Of a stretch of 64,000 bases of DNA, positions 54,666 to 62,536 are shown in pieces. Positions within the stretch are counted from its first letter, which is position 1. Each line of letters starts with the position of its first letter. This stretch comes from Mycobacterium kiyosense (GTDB taxonomy: Bacteria > Actinomycetota > Actinomycetes > Mycobacteriales > Mycobacteriaceae). The stretch lies in assembly GCA_021654635.1 (NCBI GenBank), contig AP025179.1:372001-436000 (forward strand), in the 5' to 3' direction. A program made the position numbers and the translations under genes. The notes under the pieces were generated by a model that was not told where the DNA came from, did not search any database, and was given only the letters and a program-made list of their open reading frames with translations.

Positions 54666-55834
54666 GGTCGACGAGCGTGGTGAGCCGGCTGCGTCGTGGC
54701 GGCTGGCGTGGCATGGTGCTGTTGTGCGCCGCGCTGGTGCTGAGCTCCTGTGGCTGGAAAGGGATCTCCCAAGTGCCGATCCCCGGCGCACCGGGCAGCG
54801 GCGAAGGCGCCTACACCGTCTATGCGCAGGTGCCGGACACGCTGGCGATCAACGGCAACAGCAAGGTGATGGTCGCCGACGTCGAAGTGGGTTCGATCCG
54901 CAAGATCGAGTTGAAGAACTGGATCGCCACCCTGACGCTCGGCCTGAAGAAGGACGTCAAGCTCCCCAAGAACGCGCTGCTCAAGATCGGCCAGACCAGC
55001 TTGCTCGGTTCGCAGCACGTGGAGTTGCTGGCTCCGGAGCACCCGTCGAGCGATCTGCTGCGCAACGGCGACACGATCAAGCTGCAGAACTCGTCCGTCT
55101 ATCCGAACATCGAGCAGACCCTGGCCGTGGTGTCGCTGATCTTGCGCGGCGGCGGCATCCCCAACCTGGAAGTGCTGCAGAACGAGATCTACGCCATCTT
55201 CCACGGCCGGGGCGACCAGATCAGGGGCTTCCTGGGCAAACTCGACACGTTCACCCGGCAGCTCAACGAGCAGCGCAACGACATCACCCATGCCATCGAC
55301 TCCACCAACCGCCTGCTCAGTTACGTGGGCAACCGCAGCGACGTGCTGGACCGCGTGCTGACCGACTTCCCGCCGCTGCTCAAGCACTTCGCCGACACCA
55401 AGAACCTGCTGATCAACGCGGTCGACTCGGTCGGGCGGCTGAGCCAGGTCACCGACCAGTACCTGTCCGAGGCCAAGGGCCCCCTGCACACCAACCTGCA
55501 GCTGCTGCAGTGCCCGCTGCGGGAACTGGGCCGTGGGTCGCCGTACCTGATCGGCGCGCTGAAGCTGATCCTGACGCAGCCGTTCGACGTCGACTCGGTT
55601 CCGGCGGTGTTCCGCGGTGACTACTTCAACATCAACGCGACCCTGGACGTGACCCTGAGCTCGGTCGACAACGCGGTGCTGACCGGTACCGGCTTCTCCG
55701 GCGCCCTGCGTGCCATCGAGCAGTCGTTCGGGCGTGACCCGGAGTCGATGATCCCCGATGTCCGCTACACGTCGAACCCGCTTGACGCGCCGGGCGGGCC
55801 GCTGGTGGAAAGGGCGGAGCGAGGCCAATGCTGA
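54662..55834 (+). CDS. lprK: MCE-family lipoprotein LprK (Mce1E)
   Basis: A 390-residue lipoprotein. A basic N-region and hydrophobic stretch lead to the lipobox LSSC with the acylated cysteine C30, and the MCE domain is at about 45-125. The fifth mce gene is a lipoprotein in nearly all mce operons. GTG start, overlapping mce1D by four bases; its end overlaps mce1F by seven. Confidence 0.95.
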   Translation: MRSTSVVSRLRRGGWRGMVLLCAALVLSSCGWKGISQVPIPGAPGSGEGAYTVYAQVPDTLAINGNSKVMVADVEVGSIRKIELKNWIATLTLGLKKDVKLPKNALLKIGQTSLLGSQHVELLAPEHPSSDLLRNGDTIKLQNSSVYPNIEQTLAVVSLILRGGGIPNLEVLQNEIYAIFHGRGDQIRGFLGKLDTFTRQLNEQRNDITHAIDSTNRLLSYVGNRSDVLDRVLTDFPPLLKHFADTKNLLINAVDSVGRLSQVTDQYLSEAKGPLHTNLQLLQCPLRELGRGSPYLIGALKLILTQPFDVDSVPAVFRGDYFNINATLDVTLSSVDNAVLTGTGFSGALRAIEQSFGRDPESMIPDVRYTSNPLDAPGGPLVERAERGQC

Positions 55835-57387
55835 CCCCTTTCATCAAGCGCCAGCTGATGATGTTCCTGGCCCTGACGGTGGTAGCGCTTTCCGTGCTGG
55901 GCATCTACTACCTGCAGATCCCGACCCTGGTCGGGATCGGGCGCTACGAGCTGACCGCCAACCTGCCAGCATCGGGCGGCCTTTACCCGACGGCGAACGT
56001 GACCTATCGCGGCATCACGATCGGCAAGGTCACCGAGGTCGAACCGACGGAGTGGGGCGCGCGGGCCAAGCTGAGCATCGACAGCCGCTACAAGATCCCG
56101 GTCGACGCCACCGCCAACGTGCACTCGGTGTCGGCGGTCGGTGAGCAGTACCTCGACCTGGTCTCGACGGGCAACCCCGGCAAGTTCTTCTCGTCGGGTC
56201 AGACCATCACCAAGGGCACTGTGCCCAGCGAGATCGGGCCGGCACTGGACACCGCCAACCGCGGACTCGCGGTGTTGCCCAGGGAGAAGATTCCGCAGTT
56301 GCTCGACGAGACGGCGCAAGCGGTCGGCGGACTGGGTCCGGCGCTGCAGCGGCTGGTGGACGCCACCCAGGCGATCGTCGGCGACTTCCACACGCAGATC
56401 AACGACGTCAACGACATCATCCAGAACTCCGGGCCGGTGCTGGACAGTCAGGTCACCTCGGGTAGCGCCATCGCGCGCTGGTCGCACAACCTGAACGTGC
56501 TGGCTGCGCAGTCCGCGCAGGAGGACCAGCACCTGCGCAGCGTGCTGACCCAGGCCGCGCCCACGGCCGACCAGGTCAACCAGGTGTTCACCGACGTGCA
56601 CGACTCGTTGCCGCAGACGCTGGCGAACCTCGAGGTGGTCATCGACCTGCTCAAGCGCTACCACAATGGCCTCGAGCAGGTGCTGGTGTTCCTGCCGCAG
56701 GGCGCCTCGATCGCGCAGACGGTGGCCGCCCCCTTCCCGAACCAGGCGGCCCTGGACCTGGCGCTGGCAATCAACCAGCCGCCGCCGTGCCTGACCGGCT
56801 TCATTCCGGCCGAGCAGTGGCGCTCATTCGCCGACATCAGCAATCAGCCGCTGCCGGTGGGGACGTACTGCAAGATCCCGATGGACACGCCGGCCAACAG
56901 CGTGCGCGGGTCGCGCAACATCCCGTGTGTGGACGTGCCCGGTAAGCGGGCCGCCACGCCGCGCGAGTGCCGCAGCACCAAGCCCTACGAGCCGGCCGGC
57001 ACCAACCCCTGGTACGGCGACCCCAACCAGCTGCTGTCCTGCCCGGCACCCGGGGCGCGCTGCGACCAGCCGGTCAAGCCGGGTCTGGTGGTTCCGGCGC
57101 CCTCCGTCAACAACGGGCTCAACCCGCTGCCCGCCGACAGGTTGCCGCCGGGTGGATTGACCCCCCCACCGAAAAGCGACCCGCTGACGCGGCCCGGTAC
57201 TGGTTCAGTACAGTGCAACGGACAGCAGCCCAATCCCTGTGTCTACAACCCGGGCGGGCCTCCCTCGGCGGTCTACAGTCCGCAAAGCGGTGAACTGGTG
57301 GGGCCCGACGGGGTCAGGTACTCCGTCGAGAACTCGACCAAACTAGGAGACGACGGATGGCAGGAGATGCTGGCGGGAGCCAGCTGA
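55828..57387 (+). CDS. mce1F: MCE-family protein Mce1F
   Basis: A 519-residue MCE protein: anchor at about 8-30, MCE domain (YELTANLPASGGLYPTANVT) and long helices. A C-terminal region with several cysteines (CKIP, NIPCVDVPG, SCPAPGARC) suggests disulfides outside the membrane. Its last 31 bases overlap the next gene in a different frame. It completes the hexameric Mce1 set. Confidence 0.95.
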   Translation: MLTPFIKRQLMMFLALTVVALSVLGIYYLQIPTLVGIGRYELTANLPASGGLYPTANVTYRGITIGKVTEVEPTEWGARAKLSIDSRYKIPVDATANVHSVSAVGEQYLDLVSTGNPGKFFSSGQTITKGTVPSEIGPALDTANRGLAVLPREKIPQLLDETAQAVGGLGPALQRLVDATQAIVGDFHTQINDVNDIIQNSGPVLDSQVTSGSAIARWSHNLNVLAAQSAQEDQHLRSVLTQAAPTADQVNQVFTDVHDSLPQTLANLEVVIDLLKRYHNGLEQVLVFLPQGASIAQTVAAPFPNQAALDLALAINQPPPCLTGFIPAEQWRSFADISNQPLPVGTYCKIPMDTPANSVRGSRNIPCVDVPGKRAATPRECRSTKPYEPAGTNPWYGDPNQLLSCPAPGARCDQPVKPGLVVPAPSVNNGLNPLPADRLPPGGLTPPPKSDPLTRPGTGSVQCNGQQPNPCVYNPGGPPSAVYSPQSGELVGPDGVRYSVENSTKLGDDGWQEMLAGAS

Positions 57388-58208
57388 ACCCCATCGACGC
57401 GGACGATTCGCTGGGCACCCAGGCACAGACCGAGGATACGCAGGAATCCGAGGTCCGAGCCGCGCCGACTGACGCCCAGGCGACGACTGAGGAATCGAAA
57501 GATTCCGAAGGCGGAGCCGACCAGACCGGCTCCGAGACGACTGAGGAATCGAAAGATTCCGAAGGCGGAGCCGACCAGACCGGCTCCGAGACGACTGAGG
57601 AATCGGAAGATTCCGAAGGCGGAGCCGACCAGACCGGCTCCGAGGCGGCTGAGGAATCGGGAGATTCCGAAGGCGCAGCCGAGGCTGCGGCCGTCGCCGA
57701 GCGGGGGCCGTCGCGGGTGGGCAAGGCGTGGCTGATCGGTATCGCTGCCGTCCTGCTCATAGTCACCGGCGGTGTCGCGTTCGGCGGTTACTACGCGCTG
57801 CACATGCACCGCGAGATGCAGGATCTGGAGCGCAACAACGCCGTCGCGCTGAAGGCAGCCATCGACTGCGTGGCCGCCACGCAGGCACCCGACATCAACA
57901 CCATGGCGGCCAGCCAGCAGAAGATCATCGACTGCGGCACCGACCAGTACCGCACCCAGGCCCTGCTCTACAGCAGCATGCTGGTGCAGGCGTACCAGGC
58001 CGCCAACGTGCACCTGCAGGTATCGCAGCTGCGCGCCGCCGTCGAGGGCAACAACAGCGACGGATCCGTGAAAGTGCTTGTCGCGCTGCGGGTTACGGTG
58101 TCCAATGATCAGACGCAGAATCAGGAGTCCGGGTATCGGCTGCGCGCGACGATGACGCCGACCGAGGGCACCTACAAGATCTCCAAGCTCGAACAGGTGA
58201 AGCAGTGA
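57357..58208 (+). CDS. Mce-associated membrane protein with 18-residue repeats (Rv0175-like)
   Basis: A 283-residue protein. An acidic cytoplasmic N-terminus of about 115 residues contains three exact-length repeats TTEESKDSEGGADQTGSE (43-60, 61-78, 79-96) and a degenerate fourth. A membrane helix (about 122-144) and a Mce-associated domain follow (ERNNAVALKAAIDCVAAT to the SKLEQV end). The M. tuberculosis counterpart is about 213 residues, so the repeat region is an expansion. AGGAG precedes the ATG. Mce-associated proteins help stabilise the importer. Confidence 0.9.
   Translation: MAGDAGGSQLNPIDADDSLGTQAQTEDTQESEVRAAPTDAQATTEESKDSEGGADQTGSETTEESKDSEGGADQTGSETTEESEDSEGGADQTGSEAAEESGDSEGAAEAAAVAERGPSRVGKAWLIGIAAVLLIVTGGVAFGGYYALHMHREMQDLERNNAVALKAAIDCVAATQAPDINTMAASQQKIIDCGTDQYRTQALLYSSMLVQAYQAANVHLQVSQLRAAVEGNNSDGSVKVLVALRVTVSNDQTQNQESGYRLRATMTPTEGTYKISKLEQVKQ
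57483..57683 (+). repeat. 54-bp in-frame tandem repeat (minisatellite)
   Basis: Three full 54-bp units begin at 57483, 57537 and 57591, followed by a partial unit from 57645. Units one and two appear identical and the third has a base change (K to E). Because 54 is divisible by three, gain or loss of units leaves the reading frame intact. The unit encodes an acidic 18-residue segment. Confidence 0.9.
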
Positions 58209-59191
58209 CGGTGGTGGTCGAAGCCAGCGAGACCACGGACATGACCCCACAGATCGCCCAGGATTTGCCCGAGAAGGCCTTGGCGCCATGGCGTTTGCGT
58301 GCCGCCGCATTGGTTGTCGACGTGCTGCCCGGGGTTGCTGCGGTGACAGCTCTGGCGCTGGCCTCTTTCACGCTCCCGGTATGGAGCGCGTGGTGGTGGG
58401 TATGCATGTCGGTGCTGGGCGTGGTGGTGCTGGCGGTGTTGGTCAACCGGTTGCTGCTGCCGTCGATTACCGGGTGGAGCCTGGGCCGCGCCCTGTTCGG
58501 CGTCGCCGTGGTACGGCGCGACGGCGGGGAACTCAGCCCGTGGCGGCTGTTGCTGCGCGAGTTGGCGCACCTGCTGGACACCGCAGCGGTGTTGGTGGGT
58601 TGGCTTTGGCCGCTTTGGGATTCGGGACGCCGTACGTTCGCCGACATGGTGACCGGCACCGAGGTGCTGCGCGTGGTGCCGCACGAGCAGCCCGAGAAGG
58701 TGCGGCAATGGACGGCCGTTGCCCTGCTGGTCGCGGCTTCCATCTGCCTGGACGCGGCGGGCGTGGCCTACCAGATGAGCTACTCGCCGGCGCAGGCCGT
58801 CGACCGCACCCGCGCCGAGATATCGAGTCAGGGACCGACGATCGTCGCGCAGATGCTGACCTACGACCCCGCCACACTGCACGACGACTTCGCCCGCGCA
58901 CTGGCGTTGACCACCGACAAGTACCGTCCGCAGTTGGCCGAAGAGCAACAGAAGGTCCAGAAGCGCAACCCTGTCGTCAACGAATACTGGGTCACCGCCA
59001 ATTCGATTCTGTCGGCCACGACCGACCGGGCAACGATGCTGCTGTTCATGCAGGGCCGCCGCGGCACCGGGCCCGACGTGCGGTACATCACCGCCACCGT
59101 CCGGGTGAAATTCGTCAAAGACCACCAAAACCATTGGCGTGTCGACGAACTGACCCCGGTGACCTCCAAGCTGCAGCCAGGTGCCAAGTGA
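58205..59191 (+). CDS. Mce-associated RDD-family membrane protein (Rv0176-like)
   Basis: A 328-residue protein. An N-terminal RDD domain (RLRAAALVVDVLPG, about 30-155) has three membrane helices, and a fourth helix (about 178-196) leads to a Mce-associated extracytoplasmic domain ending VKDHQNHWRVDELTPV. GTG start overlapping the preceding stop (GTGA), and the same type of overlap at its end. Matches Rv0176 in length and order. Probable scaffold of the importer. Confidence 0.9.
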   Translation: MTVVVEASETTDMTPQIAQDLPEKALAPWRLRAAALVVDVLPGVAAVTALALASFTLPVWSAWWWVCMSVLGVVVLAVLVNRLLLPSITGWSLGRALFGVAVVRRDGGELSPWRLLLRELAHLLDTAAVLVGWLWPLWDSGRRTFADMVTGTEVLRVVPHEQPEKVRQWTAVALLVAASICLDAAGVAYQMSYSPAQAVDRTRAEISSQGPTIVAQMLTYDPATLHDDFARALALTTDKYRPQLAEEQQKVQKRNPVVNEYWVTANSILSATTDRATMLLFMQGRRGTGPDVRYITATVRVKFVKDHQNHWRVDELTPVTSKLQPGAK

Positions 59192-59739
59192 GTCCGCGCC
59201 GCAAGTACGCGCCCGGCGAGCCGGCGCTGCTGACGCCGCAACAGGTGCCCCGTCGGCGCTGGGAACTGCCTGTCGTCGCCGCCTTCACGGGTCTGCTGAT
59301 GGTCGCGGCGATCGTGGTGTCCACCCTGCTGCTCGTCGACCATCAAGACCGCGACCACACCGCGGAGCGGGAGACGGCAGCGGTCAATTACGTGAAATGG
59401 TTCATGACCGGCTTCACATCCCTGGATCCGTTTCACGCCAACGATTACATCGACCGGGTACTGGGCCAGGCGACCGGAGATTTCCACAAGGAGTATGAGG
59501 CCAAGGCCAACGAAATCCTGCTGCAGGTCGCTCGTTCGGAGCGCTCCACCGGGACCGTTCTAGAGGCCGGTGTGGAACGGTGGAACGACGACGGCAGCGT
59601 CACCGTCCTGGTGGCCACCTCCGTCACCTCCAAATCGCCTGACGGCAAGCAGGTCTTCGAGAACGTCGACCGCTGGTCGGCAACGGCGACGCAGGAAGGA
59701 AATCAGTGGAAGATCAGCAACCTGTGGCAGGTGATCTGA
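59188..59739 (+). CDS. Mce-associated membrane protein (Rv0177-like)
   Basis: A 183-residue single-pass protein. A basic N-terminus (SPRRKYAPGEP) is followed by a membrane helix at about 30-52 (FTGLLMVAAIVVSTLLLV) and a Mce-associated domain ending in GNQWKISNLWQV. GTG start decided by the GTGA overlap at 59188; the frame is open upstream only as an overlap of the preceding gene. Its end overlaps the next gene by 34 bases. Confidence 0.9.
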   Translation: MSPRRKYAPGEPALLTPQQVPRRRWELPVVAAFTGLLMVAAIVVSTLLLVDHQDRDHTAERETAAVNYVKWFMTGFTSLDPFHANDYIDRVLGQATGDFHKEYEAKANEILLQVARSERSTGTVLEAGVERWNDDGSVTVLVATSVTSKSPDGKQVFENVDRWSATATQEGNQWKISNLWQVI

Positions 59740-60623
59740 CCGACCAGACCGGGGACGAGGCGACCCCGGGCGATGTCGACGGCGGGACGGCAGCGGTATC
59801 CGACACCGAAGTTGTTGCGGAGGAGCCGGATTCGGACCCGGACTCCGGTGACGCCGAGCAACCGGTCGCGGCGCCGGCCACCGACACTGCGAAGAAGAGC
59901 AAGCGGCGCGGCCGCTCCGGCAGGGCTGCCAAGACCGGCGTCAAGAAGGCCAGCCTGAAGAAAGACAAACCCAAGAAGCCCAAGACGCCCAAGAAGAAGT
60001 TCGGCCGGCGGGCAGCCGCGGTGGTCGTCGGTCTGGTCGCAACCCTGTTCGTGGGCTCGGCCGCGTTCGCCGGGGCCATGGTGCAGCCGTACCTGTCCGC
60101 GACGGCCACCGTCGAGATCAAGGAGAACGTGGCCCGCGCCGCCAAGGACGCGGTCACCGCGTTGTTCAGCTACACACCCGAGGACGTCGACAAGCTGTCC
60201 GACCGTGCCGGCCGTTACCTCGGCGGCGATTTCGGCGCCCGATACCGGGCTTTCGTCGAGCCCATCGTGGCGCCCACCAAGCAGACCAAGATCACCACCT
60301 CCACGGTGGTGTCGGGCATCGCCGTCGAATCGCTGCAGTTGCCGAACGCGGTGGTGATCGTCTACGCCAACACCACCACCACGACGCCGTTGAAGAAGAA
60401 CATCCCGACAATGCAGTACAAGTCGCTGCGGCTGCAGATGAAGCGCGAGCACGACAAATGGTTGGTGACGAGCATGAACACCGTCACCTCGCTGGACGTG
60501 ACGCCCCAGCTGCAGCGGCGACAGGGCTCCGGCGATGGTGGCTGCGTCCCCGGTATCCGAGCGGCTGACCGTCACGGCACTGCTGTTGCTGACGTTCGTC
60601 ACCGGATTGGCCGACGCCGTTAG
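59706..60623 (+). CDS. Mce-associated membrane protein (Rv0178-like), extended C-terminus
   Basis: A 305-residue protein. The N-terminus is acidic, then strongly basic (KKSKRRGRSGRAAKTGVKK). A membrane helix at about 103-123 and a Mce-associated domain ending at TSMNTVTSLDVTPQL follow. About 35 further residues (QRRQGSGDGGCVPGIRAAD and beyond) are read in the frame that overlaps the next gene by 89 bases. They look like out-of-frame sequence, so a stop may have been lost. The M. tuberculosis protein is about 244 residues. GTG start. Confidence 0.85.
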   Translation: MEDQQPVAGDLTDQTGDEATPGDVDGGTAAVSDTEVVAEEPDSDPDSGDAEQPVAAPATDTAKKSKRRGRSGRAAKTGVKKASLKKDKPKKPKTPKKKFGRRAAAVVVGLVATLFVGSAAFAGAMVQPYLSATATVEIKENVARAAKDAVTALFSYTPEDVDKLSDRAGRYLGGDFGARYRAFVEPIVAPTKQTKITTSTVVSGIAVESLQLPNAVVIVYANTTTTTPLKKNIPTMQYKSLRLQMKREHDKWLVTSMNTVTSLDVTPQLQRRQGSGDGGCVPGIRAADRHGTAVADVRHRIGRRR

Positions 60624-61206
60624 CGTGTTGGTGCTGGGCCATGTGTTCGTGGCGAACATGACCGGCAACGTGATCTTCCTGGGCTTCTGGTTCGCCCCGA
60701 ATTCGAATGTGGACCTGACCGCGGCACTGATCGCGTTCGTCACCTTCGTCGCCGGCACCATCGTGGGGGGCCGGCTGATGCGTCATTTCGGCGACCGGAC
60801 CCGACCCTGGCTCACGGCGGCGCTGGGCGCCGAGTCGGTGCTGCTCGCGGCGCTGTCCGTGCTGGCCGGTACCGGCGTGTTCGGCTATCACGACAACACC
60901 AAGCTGTACCTGATCGGTGGGCTGGCGATCGCCTTCGGTCTGCAGCATTCCACCGCTCGTCAGTTCGGCATCCAGGAGCTCACCACGACGGTGCTGACGT
61001 CGACGATCGTGGGCCTCGGTGGACACAGCCGGCTGGCCGGCGGGATCGGTAGCCGCGAAAAGCTGCGCTACAGCGTGGTGTTCACGATGTGCGGTGGTGC
61101 TGTGGTGGGGGCGACGATCACGCGGTTCGCGGTGGCGCCGGTGCTCGGGCTGGCCGCGGTGATCGTGGGCGTCAGCCTGTTGATCTTCCGGTTCGGGCGG
61201 GCGTGA
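60535..61206 (+). CDS. DUF1275 (YoaK-like) integral membrane protein
   Basis: A 223-residue protein with about six hydrophobic helices. It has the family pattern TGLADAVSVLVLGHVFVANMTGNV (in two parts: GLADAVSVLVLGHVF and ANMTGNV) and GLQHSTARQFGI, with TSTIVGL near residue 155. DUF1275 proteins are uncharacterised membrane proteins. It overlaps the end of the Mce-associated gene. From memory there is no such gene at this place in M. tuberculosis, so it may be an addition. Confidence 0.82.
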   Translation: MVAASPVSERLTVTALLLLTFVTGLADAVSVLVLGHVFVANMTGNVIFLGFWFAPNSNVDLTAALIAFVTFVAGTIVGGRLMRHFGDRTRPWLTAALGAESVLLAALSVLAGTGVFGYHDNTKLYLIGGLAIAFGLQHSTARQFGIQELTTTVLTSTIVGLGGHSRLAGGIGSREKLRYSVVFTMCGGAVVGATITRFAVAPVLGLAAVIVGVSLLIFRFGRA

Positions 61207-61283
61207 TCGGTGCCTGATTCTTGGCACACGCGAATCAGCAGAGGTGGCGGTCAAGGGCGGGCGCCGGTGCGCTAGCCCCTTCC

Positions 61284-61343
61284 GCGAGCGTCCTCATATG
61301 CGCGCTAAATCGGGCCTGCGACCGTACATTTGGGGCCGCTCGC
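61284..61343. terminator. 60-bp palindromic element, second copy of the family
   Basis: An imperfect palindrome with perfect 7-bp ends (GCGAGCG and CGCTCGC) lies between the convergent stops at 61206 and 61349. Its right part is the exact inverted copy of bases 30673-30693 (GCGAGCGGCCCCAAATGTAC and one more base). Probably a bidirectional terminator or a repeated extragenic palindrome. The 77 bases before it show nothing else. Confidence 0.6.
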
Positions 61344-61348
61344 CACGA

Positions 61349-62431
61349 TCAGTTGAACGCCAGCCAACTGGGCAGGGCGCGCTCGTGGGAGTCGCACAGC
61401 ACCTGCCGGGTGTCGCAGGAGCCCTTGGGTGATCCCGCGCCGGCCCACATGCCGCCGGTGTCGCGGCGCAGCACGATCGCCGAGGAGCCGCCCCCGTCGA
61501 GCAGAATCGCAGTGTCACTGCCCAGGCCGCGGAACAGGTCCTGGATGTTGTCGGGGGTGTAGCTACCACCCTCGAAGATGTACATCTCGTCCTTCTGCTT
61601 GTTGTAGGCCAGCGCCGTGCGGGCCGCGCTGGGGCCGCCGTCGTGCAGCTGGCCGAGGTTGCCCGGTGACAACAGACCGATGCCGGCCACCGCGACGAAC
61701 TTGGCGTTCTTGTTGAGCAGGTCCGCGATCACCGGGGTGGCGAGGTCGTAGTCTTCTCTTCCCTTGGGGCGCAACACGTATGGCGCGCCACCGACCGGCA
61801 GGATCATTGTGGTCAGCGACGTCCAGGATTCGTTGCCGCCGGACAATCCCTGCTTGCCGGGGTAGGCGACGGTGCCGGTGACGGCCTGGTTGGCCCGGCC
61901 CTGCCCGTGGGTGTTGTCCACGAAGGCGCCCAGCGGTGAGCTGCACCCGGTTTCGCGCCAGGAGCCGCCCTTCTGACCGCGGACATCGAAGAAGTTGGCA
62001 TTGATCGCGATCGTCGGCTGACCCATCCGGGCCCATGCCTGCAGCGGCGCGTACACCTCGCTGGCCTGCCACAGTCCCTCGCCGGTGCGGGCGCCCGCAT
62101 TGTTCTCGCAGCGGGCCTGGTCGCCCTGGTGGGTGTCCACCAGCAGATGTGGCTGCAGCCGGCTGGAGGCCTGCTTGATGATCATCAGGTGGCCGCCGTT
62201 GTTCAGCTCGTACGCGCCGCCGGCTCCGTCGACGGCGGGCATCGGGTGACCACCGCCGAAGTTGTAGACCAGGTAGGTGCCTTTGGTGTTGGCGATGGCC
62301 TGCTCGAGGAGTTCGCGGGCGTCGGCGGCGCGGGCGACGGGCTGCCCGGTGGTGCTGGCCAGCGCGACGCAGAGCGCCACGGCGGCGCAACTCGCCGTCA
62401 GTCTGCGCACGACGGCAACTGGCGTCAGCAC
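61349..62431 (-). CDS. exported phosphodiester-glycosidase-like protein (LprO position)
   Basis: A 360-residue protein. A signal peptide (about 1-35, RRLTASCAAVALCVALAS, cleaved near ARA) precedes a NAGPA/phosphodiester-glycosidase-like domain: PTIAINANFFDVRGQ, MYIFEGGSYT and the signature AILLDGGGSSAIVLRR. Such domains cleave sugar-1-phosphodiesters. It occupies the place of Rv0179c (LprO), but a proper lipobox is not obvious (TASC is weak). GTG start with AAAGGG; a good promoter lies upstream. Two cysteine pairs may form disulfides. Confidence 0.82.
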   Translation of the reverse strand: MLTPVAVVRRLTASCAAVALCVALASTTGQPVARAADARELLEQAIANTKGTYLVYNFGGGHPMPAVDGAGGAYELNNGGHLMIIKQASSRLQPHLLVDTHQGDQARCENNAGARTGEGLWQASEVYAPLQAWARMGQPTIAINANFFDVRGQKGGSWRETGCSSPLGAFVDNTHGQGRANQAVTGTVAYPGKQGLSGGNESWTSLTTMILPVGGAPYVLRPKGREDYDLATPVIADLLNKNAKFVAVAGIGLLSPGNLGQLHDGGPSAARTALAYNKQKDEMYIFEGGSYTPDNIQDLFRGLGSDTAILLDGGGSSAIVLRRDTGGMWAGAGSPKGSCDTRQVLCDSHERALPSWLAFN

Positions 62432-62468
62432 GGAAAGCCCTTTCGGCCCGGGGGGAAGCGACCAACCC

Positions 62469-62497
62469 AGAATCAGTCACATCCGTCACACTGTCAA
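62469..62497 (-). promoter_or_regulatory. sigma-A-like promoter TTGACA-N17-GATTCT
   Basis: On the minus strand a perfect -35 TTGACA (62492-62497) and a -10-like GATTCT (62469-62474) are separated by 17 bases, about 38 bases before the GTG at 62431. Three GTCACA words lie around it on the plus strand. It fits the exported protein gene. Confidence 0.5.
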
Positions 62498-62536
62498 CTT
62501 AAGTCACAGCTGCGTGACGGTTCGGCCGCGCCGGAA

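Noticed and set aside
57483..57683. CRISPR array
   Set aside because: Repeats are directly adjacent without unique spacers and are in frame within a gene; no cas genes are present.
57273..58310. Minus-strand frame with FGIFRFLSRLG repeats
   Set aside because: The repeats are the antisense of the 54-bp tandem repeat in the Mce-associated gene; no independent coding signal.
61349..62431. Lipoprotein call for the LprO-position protein
   Set aside because: The only cysteines in the signal region (TASC, ALC) are poor lipoboxes; it is described as exported instead.
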